Positions 33,360 through 44,307 of a stretch of DNA of 64,000 bases are shown here, in pieces. The notes beneath the pieces are model-generated. The model was not told the DNA's origin and searched no databases. It saw nothing but the letters and a program-made list of their open reading frames with translations. The stretch covers positions 1-64,000 of the forward strand of contig JAWVFJ010000050.1 in assembly GCA_033856275.1 (NCBI GenBank), written 5' to 3'. Source of the stretch: VRUE01 sp033856275. Lineage in GTDB: Bacteria > Actinomycetota > Thermoleophilia > Solirubrobacterales > 70-9. Both the position numbers and the translations under genes were made by a program. Each line of letters starts with the position of its first letter. Position 1 is the stretch's first letter.

Positions 33360-34479
33360 CTAGCTCGCCGCCGAGGCGGCGGTCTTGTTGAGGTAGTCGC
33401 GGATGAAGTCGTCGAGGTCACCGTCGAGGACGCGCTGGGCGTCGCCGGCCTCGTGACCCGTGCGGTGGTCCTTGACCCGCTGGTCGGGGTGGAGGAAGTA
33501 GCTGCGAATCTGCGAGCCCCAGGCGACGTCCTTGACTTCGCCCCGCACCCTGGCCAGCTCTTCGGCGCGTTTGCGCTCCTCCAACTCGATCAGCTTCGAG
33601 CGCAGGAACTGCATCGCCATCGCCTTGTTCTGCGTCTGCGAGCGCTCGTTTTGGCACTGCACGACGACGCCGGTGGGGATGTGGGTGATGCGCACCGCGG
33701 AGTCGGTCTTGTTGACGTGCTGGCCGCCGGCGCCGGAAGCGCGGTAGGTGTCGATGCGCAGGTCGGCATCGTCGATCTCGACCTTGACCCCCTCGTCAAC
33801 CAGCGGGCCGACGTCGAGCTGGGCGAAGCTGGTGTGACGGCGCGCCGAGGAGTCGAAGGGCGAGATTCGAACCAGACGGTGCACGCCCCGCTCGGCGGCA
33901 AAGAGGCCGTAGGCGTTCTCGCCGCGGGCGATGAAGGTCGCGGACTTCAGCCCCGCCTCCTCCCCCGGCGAGGCCTCCTTCATCTCGACCTCGAAGCCGC
34001 GGCGCTCGGCCCAGCGCAGGTACATGCGCAGCAGCATCTCAGCCCAGTCCTGCGAGTCGGTGCCGCCGGCGCCGGCGTGGACCGTGACGACGGCGTCGCC
34101 GGCGTCGTAGTCGCCGCTGAAGAGGCGCGCCTCTTCGAGCTCGTCGAGGCGCCGCTCGACCGAGGCGAGCTGGGTCGCGAGCTCGCCCGCCATCTCCTCG
34201 TCTTCAGCCGCCATCTCCGCCAGCTCGTCGAGGTCGCCGGCCTCCGACTCCAGCTCGCGGAAGGTCTTCAGCTTGCGCTGCGCCCGGGCGTGCGCGGCGG
34301 AAGTGCGGGCGGCCGAGTCCTGGTCATCCCAGAAGCCGGGCCGCTGCATCTCGGCCTCGAGCCTCTCGACCTCCCCTTCCAGCGAAGCCGGGTCAAAGGT
34401 AGTCCGAGAGCAGGGACAACTGCTCGCGGATCTCGGCGAGCCGCGCCGGCACCGACTCGGTTGGCGCGGTCTCGGCCAT
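33360..34479 (-). CDS. prfB: Peptide chain release factor 2 with programmed +1 frameshift
   Basis: The gene starts at ATG 34479. The first frame encodes 28 residues ending LSLLSDYL and stops at a UGA (34393-34395) within CTT-TGA-C, the canonical RF2 frameshift site. A +1 shift joins LDPASLEGEVERLEAEM, giving about 372 residues. Hallmarks are the SPF anticodon motif in ISPFDSSARRHTSF and GAGGQHVNKTDSAVRITHIPTG with the catalytic GGQ. RF2 terminates at UGA/UAA and autoregulates through this site. The usual stimulatory AGGGGG is not obvious upstream, where TCGGAC occupies its place. Confidence 0.95.
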
Positions 34480-34489
34480 GCGCGACAGG

Positions 34490-35368
34490 TTACTGCGGGG
34501 CTTTGGCGGAGACGATCCAGGTCGACGCGCGGGCGAACACGCCGTCTGGCCCGTCGAGGTCGGCAAGCGCCTCGCGCAGCTCGGCGGCGATCTTGGGCCG
34601 GATCTCGTCGATGCGGTCTTCCCAGAGGCGCAGCACCTCGCCGGCGGGACCGAGCGCCATGTTGAACTCGACCGCGTGATCGAGGTTGTTGCCGATCTTC
34701 AGCGGCAGGTCGCAACGGCGCAACTCGATCTCCTCGAAGCCGGCGATCATGAGCTGCTCGCTGACCGTGTCGGCATTCGCCATCGAGAACGGCCCTGGCC
34801 CGCAGGTCGGCTGGTCGGTCTCCTCCGGGTGATCGAGATACTGGTCGACGACGAGTTCGGCGCGGTGGACCCATTCGTTGTCGAGCTTGCGACGCCAGAC
34901 CACGGCGCAGATCTGCCCTCCCGGCGTCAACGCCTTGCAGACGTTGCGCAGCGCCTGTACGGGATTGGCGAAGAACATGATTCCCATCCGCGAGAAGGCG
35001 TAGTCGAAGCTCTCCTCGAACGCGGTGACTTGCACGTCGCCGACCGCAAAGCGGACGTTCGTGGCGCCTGTCTCGTCGGCCTCCTTACGCGCCATCTCGA
35101 TGAACGGCTCGGAGACGTCGATGCCGAGCGCATCGCCATCGGAGCCGACCAACTCGGCCAACCGCTGCGTCGTATCGCCGAAACCGCAGCCGAGGTCGAC
35201 GACGCGGTTACCAGGCCGGGGTGGATGCGCCGCAAGGGCCGCCTCCCCATGTGCGCCCAGCCCACCCGCGACGAGATCGCGGTACTGCACGAAGCACTCG
35301 AACAGCGGCCCGCTCCAGGCCTCAGTCGCCTCGCGATTCTCTGCGGCCGGGGCTCCCATCCCCACCAT
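34490..35368 (-). CDS. Class I SAM-dependent methyltransferase
   Basis: The protein has 292 residues from the ATG at 35368, or 289 from the ATG at 35359. SAM-binding motif I is VVDLGCGFGDTTQRLAEL, with motif II LGIDVSEPFIEMAR, then AVGDVQVTAFEESFDYAFSRMGIMFF and LTPGGQICAVVW. This places it in the UbiE/COQ5-like Methyltransf_11/25 group. The substrate is unknown. Its start lies inside the 3' end of the SnoaL-like gene, so the two are coupled. It ends 10 bp before prfB. Confidence 0.85.
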   Translation of the reverse strand: MVGMGAPAAENREATEAWSGPLFECFVQYRDLVAGGLGAHGEAALAAHPPRPGNRVVDLGCGFGDTTQRLAELVGSDGDALGIDVSEPFIEMARKEADETGATNVRFAVGDVQVTAFEESFDYAFSRMGIMFFANPVQALRNVCKALTPGGQICAVVWRRKLDNEWVHRAELVVDQYLDHPEETDQPTCGPGPFSMANADTVSEQLMIAGFEEIELRRCDLPLKIGNNLDHAVEFNMALGPAGEVLRLWEDRIDEIRPKIAAELREALADLDGPDGVFARASTWIVSAKAPQ

Positions 35369-35744
35369 GGTACGCCCGCCAGGCCGCCTCACGGTTCTCA
35401 AACGGCCGCCAACTGCAAATCCGGTGATCGTGCAGCTCAAAGAGCCAGGCCATCTCGTCCTCCCCGGCGGCCGAACCGTCTTCGTCCCAGCACCACGCCC
35501 GCTTGATCAGTGCCAGCGCCCTGCCCCCACCCGACTCGGTGTCGTCCTCGAACAGCTCCTCCACCTCGATCGTCTGCTGTACGCCGCCGGGAGGGCGCGT
35601 CGCCCAAACCCGAGCGGCATCCTTGCCCTTGCGCAGCCCCTTCATCGAATGCAGCTCAACCTCCGGATCGAGCACATCTACGAACGCATCCAGATCCCGC
35701 TCGTTAAAGCCGCGGATGAACTCCCGAACCGGATCATGAATCAC
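35322..35744 (-). CDS. SnoaL-like (NTF2-fold) protein
   Basis: This 140-residue protein begins MIHDPVREFIRGFNERDLDAFVDVLDPEVELHS, the SnoaL/DUF4440 type opening of a cone-shaped NTF2 fold. It continues with TIEVEELFEDDT and MAWLFELHDHRICSWRPFENREAAWRAY. Such domains act as isomerases, hydratases or ligand-binding folds. The function cannot be assigned. It overlaps the methyltransferase start by 37-47 bases. Confidence 0.75.
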   Translation of the reverse strand: MIHDPVREFIRGFNERDLDAFVDVLDPEVELHSMKGLRKGKDAARVWATRPPGGVQQTIEVEELFEDDTESGGGRALALIKRAWCWDEDGSAAGEDEMAWLFELHDHRICSWRPFENREAAWRAYHGGDGSPGRRESRGD

Positions 35745-35763
35745 GAAACTCGCCCCGCTTGCA

Positions 35764-35873
35764 GGCCATCCCGGTAGGGGTGGAACGTCTTGTACTTTTT
35801 CGCCGACACGACTCGGTGCGTCAGCAATCAGCGATTCTCGAAAAAGTTAAGTGGAACCCCCACCGGGATGGCC
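35764..35873. repeat. 110-bp palindromic element downstream of secA
   Basis: Arms of 18 bp (35764-35781 and 35856-35873, one G-T) enclose a second perfect 9-bp stem (35794-35802 with 35839-35847) and a small inner hairpin (CCGA-CACGA-CTCGG). It lies in the gap between the secA stop and the SnoaL start. Its left arm plus the next bases, TAGGGGTGGAACGTCTTG, matches the hairpin at 11 kb with one change. It may also terminate secA. Confidence 0.6.
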
Positions 35874-35892
35874 CTCATCCACCCGGGCGCCC

Positions 35893-38730
<2,838 letters not shown>

Positions 38731-38765
38731 TGCTCAAGGGTAGCGAGGGGGGTCCAGCGAGGAGG

Positions 38766-39113
38766 CTAGGCGGTGCGGCCGCGCATGCGGGCCACGGCCC
38801 GGCGCGTCTGGGTGCGCTTGCGGCGCAGCTCGCGGTGCTTCTTGACCTGGCGGCGAATGTCCTCGGCCAGGGCGTGGATCGTGTGGACCATGTCGGGCGA
38901 GGCCTCGCGCGCCCGCAGCGTCACGCCCTTCAGCCGCAGGGTCGCCTCGGCGACGTGGCTGTCCTGGATCGAGGGATTGCGCTCCTCGTAGATCTCGACG
39001 TCAAGGGTCGCCAGCTCCGACACCTGCCTACCGACCCGGCGGAATCGCTTTGTCACATGATCCCGCAGCTCGTCGGTTACCTCGACGTTGCGACCACGTA
39101 TCTCGATCCGCAT
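38766..39113 (-). CDS. hpf: Ribosome hibernation promoting factor, short form
   Basis: The 115-residue protein belongs to the sigma-54 modulation/RaiA/HPF family: MRIEIRGRNVEVTDELRDHV, LDVEIYEERNPSIQDSHVAEATLRLKG, then the helix DMVHTIHALAEDIRRQVKKH and a basic tail. It lacks the C-terminal dimerisation domain of long actinobacterial HPFs, which is notable because most actinobacteria carry the long form. It binds the 30S mRNA channel in stationary phase. It has a clear start, MRIEIRGRN, at ATG 39113 with an AGGAGGAAAG ribosome binding site. Confidence 0.87.
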   Translation of the reverse strand: MRIEIRGRNVEVTDELRDHVTKRFRRVGRQVSELATLDVEIYEERNPSIQDSHVAEATLRLKGVTLRAREASPDMVHTIHALAEDIRRQVKKHRELRRKRTQTRRAVARMRGRTA

Positions 39114-39153
39114 ATCTTTCCTCCTTGGGTATCGGTCAGCCGATGCTACGCCC

Positions 39154-39777
39154 TCAGAGCCGCCGGGTAAAGGTGACCGCAGCTACCCGGATCGCGCCGG
39201 CGCTACGCAGGGCACGGGCGCAGGCCGAGAGGGTGGCGCCGGTGGTCAGAACGTCGTCGAGGAGGAGAACGCTGCGCGGCACCTCGCCGCGCAGGCTCAC
39301 TTGCGGCGGGTGGCCGATGCGCTGGGCACGGCGCTTGCCGACCTGGCGGCCGCCGCCACTGCGGACGAGGCAGGGATGCAGTGGCACATCGAGCCGTCGC
39401 GCCAGGGAAGCCGAGATCTCACCGGCCGGGTCGAAGCCGCGCGCCAGCGTGCGCAGCGGCGCGGTCGGCACCGGAACGATCGCGCCACTGAGCAGGCTCG
39501 CCGGAGCCAGCCACTCGATGCGCTCGCCGATCAGCTCGGCGACGGGGAGCAGCTGGCGGAACTTCAGCGCCGTGACCAGGTTGCGAGCGACTCCCTCGTG
39601 TGCAGCCGAGGACCAGACCCGGTCCAATCCCGGCGGACCGCTCCCGGTGAGCGGCTCGGCGTCGGCGAGGCGACGGGAGCAGCGGCTGCAGAGCAGGCCA
39701 CCGGCGCGGCAAGAGCGCCCGCAGGCGGCGCAGAGGGCCGGCAAGAGGCCGACGGCAAGCGCGTGGAGAGACTTCAT
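39154..39777 (-). CDS. comF: ComF family phosphoribosyltransferase-like protein
   Basis: The 207-residue protein has an N-terminal zinc-finger CAACGRSC...CSRC (Cys 16, 19, 24, 30, 33 region) and a PRPP-binding loop VLLLDDVLTTGATLSACARAL near residues 170-190. It also has GFDPAGEISASLARRL and QVGKRRAQRIGHP. ComF proteins are needed for DNA uptake in some bacteria and are widespread elsewhere with unclear roles. The C-terminal helix-hairpin-helix/ComEA-like protein at 11 kb is the only other competence-like feature. It is first of comF-hpf-secA-prfB. Confidence 0.88.
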   Translation of the reverse strand: MKSLHALAVGLLPALCAACGRSCRAGGLLCSRCSRRLADAEPLTGSGPPGLDRVWSSAAHEGVARNLVTALKFRQLLPVAELIGERIEWLAPASLLSGAIVPVPTAPLRTLARGFDPAGEISASLARRLDVPLHPCLVRSGGGRQVGKRRAQRIGHPPQVSLRGEVPRSVLLLDDVLTTGATLSACARALRSAGAIRVAAVTFTRRL

Positions 39778-39796
39778 ACCCCGAGCCTGCGGGGCG

Positions 39797-39819
39797 CCAG
39801 CGCGCCCGTGGCGCGCTGG
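39797..39819 (-). terminator. Perfect 10-bp GC hairpin between operons
   Basis: CCAGCGCGCC and GGCGCGCTGG with a 3-base loop lie 15 bp after the stop of the NDP-sugar pyrophosphorylase gene and before comF. No T tract follows, but the very stable stem probably ends the nucleotide-sugar operon. Confidence 0.5.
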
Positions 39820-39833
39820 ATGTCATGAAAGCG

Positions 39834-40844
39834 TCAGGACTTCGCGACGCGGCCCGCGATGGCCCCAATAAGCATCGCCTCGGGCGCGAGCTCGGTGCCG
39901 GCAAGGAGGATCGAGTCGCGCACCCAGGCGCCGTCGCCGATCCGGCAGCCGTCGCCGACGATCACCGGGCCTTGTATGCGGACACCGATGCCTAGCTCGA
40001 CTCCTGCGCCGATCAATGCCGGACCCTCGACCTCGGCGCCATCCAGAGGGCTCGCCGAACGAATCCCTGCAGCGACCTCCGGCGCCCCGGGCTCGACCCG
40101 AACCGCTCCTCGCAGCGCGTCGAGGTTGCCCTGGCGCAGCTCGTCGAGGTTGCCGATGTCGTTCCAGTAGGCGTCGATCTCATGCGAGTAGAAGGGAACG
40201 TCGTTCTCCAGCAGGGCTGGGAAGACGTCCATCGCCCAATCGGCGAAACCATCGGGATCGTTCGGGCCGGCGGCTTTGCTCGTGCCGGGCTCCGGAAAGT
40301 AGTCGAAGATCTCGGCACGGAACATGTAGATGCAGGTGTTGGCGAGATCCGAGAGGGCCTCCGCAGGGTCGGGCTTCTCCTGGAATCCCTGGATACGACC
40401 GTCTTCGCCGGCGATCACGACCCCGTATTGATCGGTGTCGGCTACCCGCTTGGTGGCCATCGTCGCGATACCGTCGTGCGATTCGTGGAACTCGCGCATG
40501 GCAGTGAAGTCGAGGTCTGTCAGCGCGTCCCCAGCCACGACCAGGAACGAATCGCCGAGAAAGTCGGCGGCGTTGCGAACCCCTCCCGCCGTTCCCAAGA
40601 GGTGCTCCTCGCGACTGTAGGAGAGCTCAATCCCGAACTTCGAGCCGTCGCCAAAGTGACCCTCGATCGTCTCCGGGAACCAGTGCAGGTTGGCGATCGC
40701 CTCGCTGAAGCCGTGACGAAGGAGCAGCCGCACGCTGTGCTCCATCACCGGCCGGTTGACCACCGGCACCATCGGCTTCGGCATCGCGTAGGTGACCGGG
40801 CGCAGCCGAGTGCCGAGCCCGGCCGCCAAGACCATGGCCCTCAT
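39834..40844 (-). CDS. NDP-sugar pyrophosphorylase (mannose-1-phosphate guanylyltransferase type)
   Basis: The protein has 336 residues from the ATG at 40844, which overlaps the isomerase stop (ATGA). The nucleotidyltransferase core is MVLAAGLGTRLRPVTYAMPKPM, with VVAGDALTDLDF as the metal-binding segment and FQEKPDPAEA. A C-terminal left-handed beta-helix of hexapeptide repeats (GPALIGAGVELGIGVRIQGP, IVGDGCRIGDGAWV) follows. It probably makes GDP-mannose or a similar NDP-sugar, given the phosphomannose isomerase upstream. The exact nucleotide is not decidable. Confidence 0.82.
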   Translation of the reverse strand: MRAMVLAAGLGTRLRPVTYAMPKPMVPVVNRPVMEHSVRLLLRHGFSEAIANLHWFPETIEGHFGDGSKFGIELSYSREEHLLGTAGGVRNAADFLGDSFLVVAGDALTDLDFTAMREFHESHDGIATMATKRVADTDQYGVVIAGEDGRIQGFQEKPDPAEALSDLANTCIYMFRAEIFDYFPEPGTSKAAGPNDPDGFADWAMDVFPALLENDVPFYSHEIDAYWNDIGNLDELRQGNLDALRGAVRVEPGAPEVAAGIRSASPLDGAEVEGPALIGAGVELGIGVRIQGPVIVGDGCRIGDGAWVRDSILLAGTELAPEAMLIGAIAGRVAKS

Positions 40845-41845
40845 CGAACTTCTCCCTCCTCGATCGCGCTTGCAGTCTGTGGCCGTCCGAGCGCTGCCTT
40901 GAAGCCCTCGATCGCCTCGACCGGCACGGGGTCGACGCCGCGAGCCTCGGCGAGGGCCAGCGAGACGAGGTCGCCCAGCATCGTCGCCCAGAGCAGGCGG
41001 GCGATTCGCGTCTCCCCCTCGGTCTCCAGGCTGACGACGGTGGTGCCCGTAGCGGCAATCGCCTCCCCGGTCAGCTCGAAGCGGCGGCGAATACGCGGGT
41101 GCTGGTCGCGGTCTTCGAACAGGACAGCGGCAAGGGCGTCTCCCGTCCAGCCACACAGCTCGTTGTGGTCGGCCTCCGGCAGTTCCGAGAAAAAGGCGGG
41201 GAGCTTGGCGTTCTCGTTGACTTGCGACTTCCAGCGCCGGGCGAGGGGCACGGTCAGGTCGGCGCCGGTGAAAACGGGAACACTGCCTTGCAGTTGGGCA
41301 GCGATCTCGGCGGCACGGGTCTGCAGCTCCTCGGAATGCTCGGAGAGGTACCCGGCGGCGGCGTCGATCTCCGTCTTCACGCGTGGGGCCACACCGGCCA
41401 GCGCTGCCACCTCGACCGCGATCGTAAGCATGTAGGCGACGGCGGCACGCGGCTGCAGAATCCCCGGCAGGCCGATCACCGGCACCCCGCTCTCGCGGGC
41501 ACTGTCGACAAGCGAGCCGCCTGTGCTGGCGACGATGCGACGTGTACCCAGCGCCTCGGCGGCGGCAAAGCAGGCAAGCGTCTCCTCGGTCTCGCCCGAG
41601 TAGCTGGAACAGAGCACCGTCCACTCGGGGGTCAGCCAGGACGGCAGCTCGTATCCGCGCACGGTTAGCAACGGCCGGGTCAGTCTGTTGCCAAGTGCCG
41701 CCGCGGCAAGATCACCGCCGATCGCCGAGCCCCCCATGCCGCAAACCGCCAGGCCAGCGGCCTCGGCCGGCTCGAGCCGCGCCGATTCGACTCGCCAGAG
41801 GGCGTCGCGCAGATGGTCAGGGATGGCAAGAACGTCTTCGAGCAT
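40841..41845 (-). CDS. Bifunctional phosphoglucose/phosphomannose isomerase
   Basis: The 334-residue SIS-domain protein has motif GMGGSAIGGDLAAAAL (about 35-50) and CSSYSGETEETLACF (about 80-93). The late catalytic Glu/His region is FFSELPEADHNELCGW. This short archaeal/actinobacterial-type isomerase interconverts glucose-6-P, fructose-6-P and mannose-6-P, feeding mannose activation. Its ATG at 41845 overlaps the stop of the 54-codon gene by one base (TAATG). Its stop overlaps the downstream pyrophosphorylase start. Confidence 0.87.
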   Translation of the reverse strand: MLEDVLAIPDHLRDALWRVESARLEPAEAAGLAVCGMGGSAIGGDLAAAALGNRLTRPLLTVRGYELPSWLTPEWTVLCSSYSGETEETLACFAAAEALGTRRIVASTGGSLVDSARESGVPVIGLPGILQPRAAVAYMLTIAVEVAALAGVAPRVKTEIDAAAGYLSEHSEELQTRAAEIAAQLQGSVPVFTGADLTVPLARRWKSQVNENAKLPAFFSELPEADHNELCGWTGDALAAVLFEDRDQHPRIRRRFELTGEAIAATGTTVVSLETEGETRIARLLWATMLGDLVSLALAEARGVDPVPVEAIEGFKAALGRPQTASAIEEGEVR

Positions 41846-42009
41846 TAGATGGCCGTCCGGCCGGCCACGTGCGACTGGGGGCGCACTTGGCCAAGCAGAT
41901 CAAGGACACAGGGTGCAGCCTTTGGTGGAGCCAAAGGCAAACCCGAGGACGCGGAGATGCGCTGCGCCACGTCCGTCATCCAGGTGTGCGTGGTTGGGTG
42001 GACGGCCAT
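41845..42009 (-). CDS. Predicted 54-residue protein in the nucleotide-sugar operon
   Basis: The ATG at 42009 is one base after the stop of the upstream pyrophosphorylase gene (TAA-G-ATG). The stop shares a base with the next start (TAATG), so the frame fits the operon exactly. The protein begins MAVHPTTHTWMTDVAQRIS and ends VLDLLGQVRPQSHVAGRTAI. The helix WMTDVAQR and VLDLLGQV vaguely recall the small DUF6457 proteins (about 80 residues), truncated at the C-terminus, but this is weak. The first and last 12 bases are inverted repeats (41847-41858 with 42000-42011). Confidence 0.5.
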   Translation of the reverse strand: MAVHPTTHTWMTDVAQRISASSGLPLAPPKAAPCVLDLLGQVRPQSHVAGRTAI

Positions 42010-42010
42010 C

Positions 42011-42994
42011 TTAAGCAGCGACACTTTCGCCGTTACCGACCACGTCACCTTCGAGGTTGGCGCCGGCGGAGACCTCCACGCCGGCGGAGAGGATCGAGCC
42101 ACGCACCCGCGCGTTCTCGCCGACGGTGCAGCCGTCGAGCAGGACCGATTCGCGGACCTCGGCGCCCGACCGGATCTGACAGCCGGGGCCGATCACGGCC
42201 CGCGGGCCAATCGTCACGTCGCTGGCGATCGCCGCCCCCGGGGCGACGAGCATTCCCGGCGCCGTCGGCTGCACCCGCGTCTGCACGCGGCCCTCGAGGA
42301 TGTCCCAGCTCGCTTGCAGGTAGCGCTCGGGGGTGCCGATGTCCATCCAGTAGCCATCGAGGCGCAGCCCGTGCAGGCCATCGCCGACGAGCCGAGGGAA
42401 GACGTCGCGCTCGATCGAGACCTCCTCGCCGGGCGGGATCAGGTCGAGCACGGAACGCTCGAGCACGTACATACCGGCATTGACCTCGCCGGGCGCCGCC
42501 GCACCGGTCTTCTCGAGGAACTCGAGGACAGCTCCGTCGGGGCCGCTGTGCACAAGCCCGAAGGCCGAGGAGTCCTCAACCGGATGGAGGCCAAGCGTCG
42601 CCCTCGCGCCGCGCTCCTCATGAGTGCGCAGCAACGCAGTCAGGTCGAGATCGGTGAGAACGTCACCGTTGAGCGCCAGGAAACGGCCCTCGAGCCAATC
42701 GTCGAGCTCGTCAGCGGCGAAGCGGATCGCACCGGCGGTGCCGCGCCGCTCCGGCTCGACCACGTAGGAGATCCGCACCCCAGCCCGCTCCTCCTCACCG
42801 GCCAGGGCCTCGCGCAACACGTCGGGCAGAAATCCGCAGGCGAGCACAACCTCGCTCACACCGTGCCCAGCCAGCCACTCGATCATGTAGGCGAGGAAGG
42901 GTCGGTCGACGAGGGTCAGCGCCGGCTTCGGCACCGTCTCGGTAAGCGGCCGCAGCCGCGTTCCCTCGCCACCTACGAGGACGATTGCCTGCAC
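42011..42994 (-). CDS. NDP-sugar pyrophosphorylase with left-handed beta-helix
   Basis: The 327-residue protein starts at GTG 42994, overlapping the UDP-glucose dehydrogenase stop by one base (TAGTG). Its core begins MQAIVLVGGEGTRLRPLTE and carries LALNGDVLTDLDLTAL and GYWMDIGTPERYLQA, the GDP-mannose pyrophosphorylase/ManC-RfbA pattern. Hexapeptide repeats (APGAAIASDVTIGPRAVIGP, VLLDGCTVGENARV) follow. It is a paralogue of the gene at 39834-40844. Two such enzymes in one operon suggest two activated sugars or a regulatory partner. Confidence 0.83.
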   Translation of the reverse strand: MQAIVLVGGEGTRLRPLTETVPKPALTLVDRPFLAYMIEWLAGHGVSEVVLACGFLPDVLREALAGEEERAGVRISYVVEPERRGTAGAIRFAADELDDWLEGRFLALNGDVLTDLDLTALLRTHEERGARATLGLHPVEDSSAFGLVHSGPDGAVLEFLEKTGAAAPGEVNAGMYVLERSVLDLIPPGEEVSIERDVFPRLVGDGLHGLRLDGYWMDIGTPERYLQASWDILEGRVQTRVQPTAPGMLVAPGAAIASDVTIGPRAVIGPGCQIRSGAEVRESVLLDGCTVGENARVRGSILSAGVEVSAGANLEGDVVGNGESVAA

Positions 42995-44307
42995 TACTCG
43001 GCTGTTCCCGCAGTGACGGAGCCCTCGACTGCCCGACCGATCCCCTCGTACTCGAAGCCGGCGTCTTTGAGCAGGCTGGCGTCGAGAAAATTGCGGCCAT
43101 CGATCAGCAGCGGCCGTGCCATACGCTCGGCGGCAGCACGCCAGTCAAGCTCGGCAAACTCCGGCCACTCGGTGACGAGAATCGCCGCGTCGGCGCCATC
43201 GAGCGTCTCGAGTGCCGAGTCGCGGAACTCGACCCCGTCGAAGAGCTCGCGAGCCACGCCGCCGGCGACCGGGTCGAAGGCGACCACCTCGGCTCCCTCC
43301 CCTTCCAAGCGCGCGGCCAGCACCAGGCTCGAGGCCTCGCGCATGTCGTCGGTGTGCGGCTTGAAGGCAAGGCCGAGCAGTGCCACGCGCTTTCCGACCA
43401 ACGATCCGAGGTGCTTTTGCAGCTTCTGCACGACGCGCCGCTTCTGCAGCTCGTTCACCTCGATCACGGCGCCAAGCAGCTGGAAGTGATAGCCGCTGTT
43501 GCCGGCCAGCATCTTCAGGGCGCTGACGTCCTTGGGAAAGCAGGAGCCCCCGTAGCCGATTCCAGCACGGAGGAAGGCTGGGCCGATCCGCTGGTCTAGG
43601 CCCATCCCTCGCGCCACCTCGGCGACGTCGGCGCCGACCTCCTCGCAGACGTTGGCGATCTCGTTGACGAAGGAGATCTTGGTGGCGAGGAAGGCATTGG
43701 AGGCGAGCTTGATCATCTCGGCACTGGCGACGTCGGTGCGCACGATCTCGCCACCCAGTGGCTCGTAGAGACGAGCCAAGGCATCAGCCGCTGCCTCGTC
43801 GCCGGGATCGGCGCCGACGACCACGCGGTCGGGGTGCAGGAAGTCGTCGACCGCCGAGCCCTCCTTGAGGAACTCGGGGCAGGAGACATAGGCGAGACCC
43901 GGGCGGTCGCGGCGGATCGAGTCGCCGGTTCCGGCCGGCACCGTGCTCTTCATCACCAGCACGTGGTCGCTGTCCGCGGGAAGCTCCTCGACGACGGAGC
44001 GAACCCGCGAGAGGTCGGCATCGCCAGAGCGAGTAGGCGGCGTGTCGACGCAGACGAAGAGCAGCCGCGCGCCATCGAGCAGCTCCGACATATCGGTGGT
44101 GAAAGTGAGGCGCTCGGCGTTGCGCGTCAGCAGCCCCTCCAGGCCGGGCTCGTGAATCGTGATCTCGCCGCGCGAGAGCGCCTCGACCTTGTCGGGGAGG
44201 ATGTCGCGCGCAATCACCTTGTGGCCGACCTCGGCGAAGCAGGCGGCGGTGACCAGGCCGACCCAGCCGACCCCGATCACGCCAATCGGCTCCTTCTCTG
44301 GGCTCAT
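42994..44307 (-). CDS. UDP-glucose/GDP-mannose dehydrogenase family protein
   Basis: The 437-residue NAD-dependent four-electron dehydrogenase has the N-terminal Rossmann motif GVIGVGWVGLVTAACFAEVG, CVDTPPTRSGDADLS, VMKSTVPAGTG and ASNAFLATKISFVNEIA. The catalytic Cys is in GYGGSCFPKDVSAL. The C-terminal UDPG_MGDP_dh_C domain (LGLAFKPHTDDMREASS) is complete. It oxidises UDP-glucose to UDP-glucuronate or a similar substrate for envelope polymers. Start ATG 44307 overlaps the LCP-protein stop (ATGA). Confidence 0.92.
   Translation of the reverse strand: MSPEKEPIGVIGVGWVGLVTAACFAEVGHKVIARDILPDKVEALSRGEITIHEPGLEGLLTRNAERLTFTTDMSELLDGARLLFVCVDTPPTRSGDADLSRVRSVVEELPADSDHVLVMKSTVPAGTGDSIRRDRPGLAYVSCPEFLKEGSAVDDFLHPDRVVVGADPGDEAAADALARLYEPLGGEIVRTDVASAEMIKLASNAFLATKISFVNEIANVCEEVGADVAEVARGMGLDQRIGPAFLRAGIGYGGSCFPKDVSALKMLAGNSGYHFQLLGAVIEVNELQKRRVVQKLQKHLGSLVGKRVALLGLAFKPHTDDMREASSLVLAARLEGEGAEVVAFDPVAGGVARELFDGVEFRDSALETLDGADAAILVTEWPEFAELDWRAAAERMARPLLIDGRNFLDASLLKDAGFEYEGIGRAVEGSVTAGTAE

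Noticed and set aside
41846..42011. Structured non-coding RNA in place of the 54-codon gene
   Set aside because: The exact stop/start packing with both neighbours favours a coding role; the inverted ends are kept as a finding.
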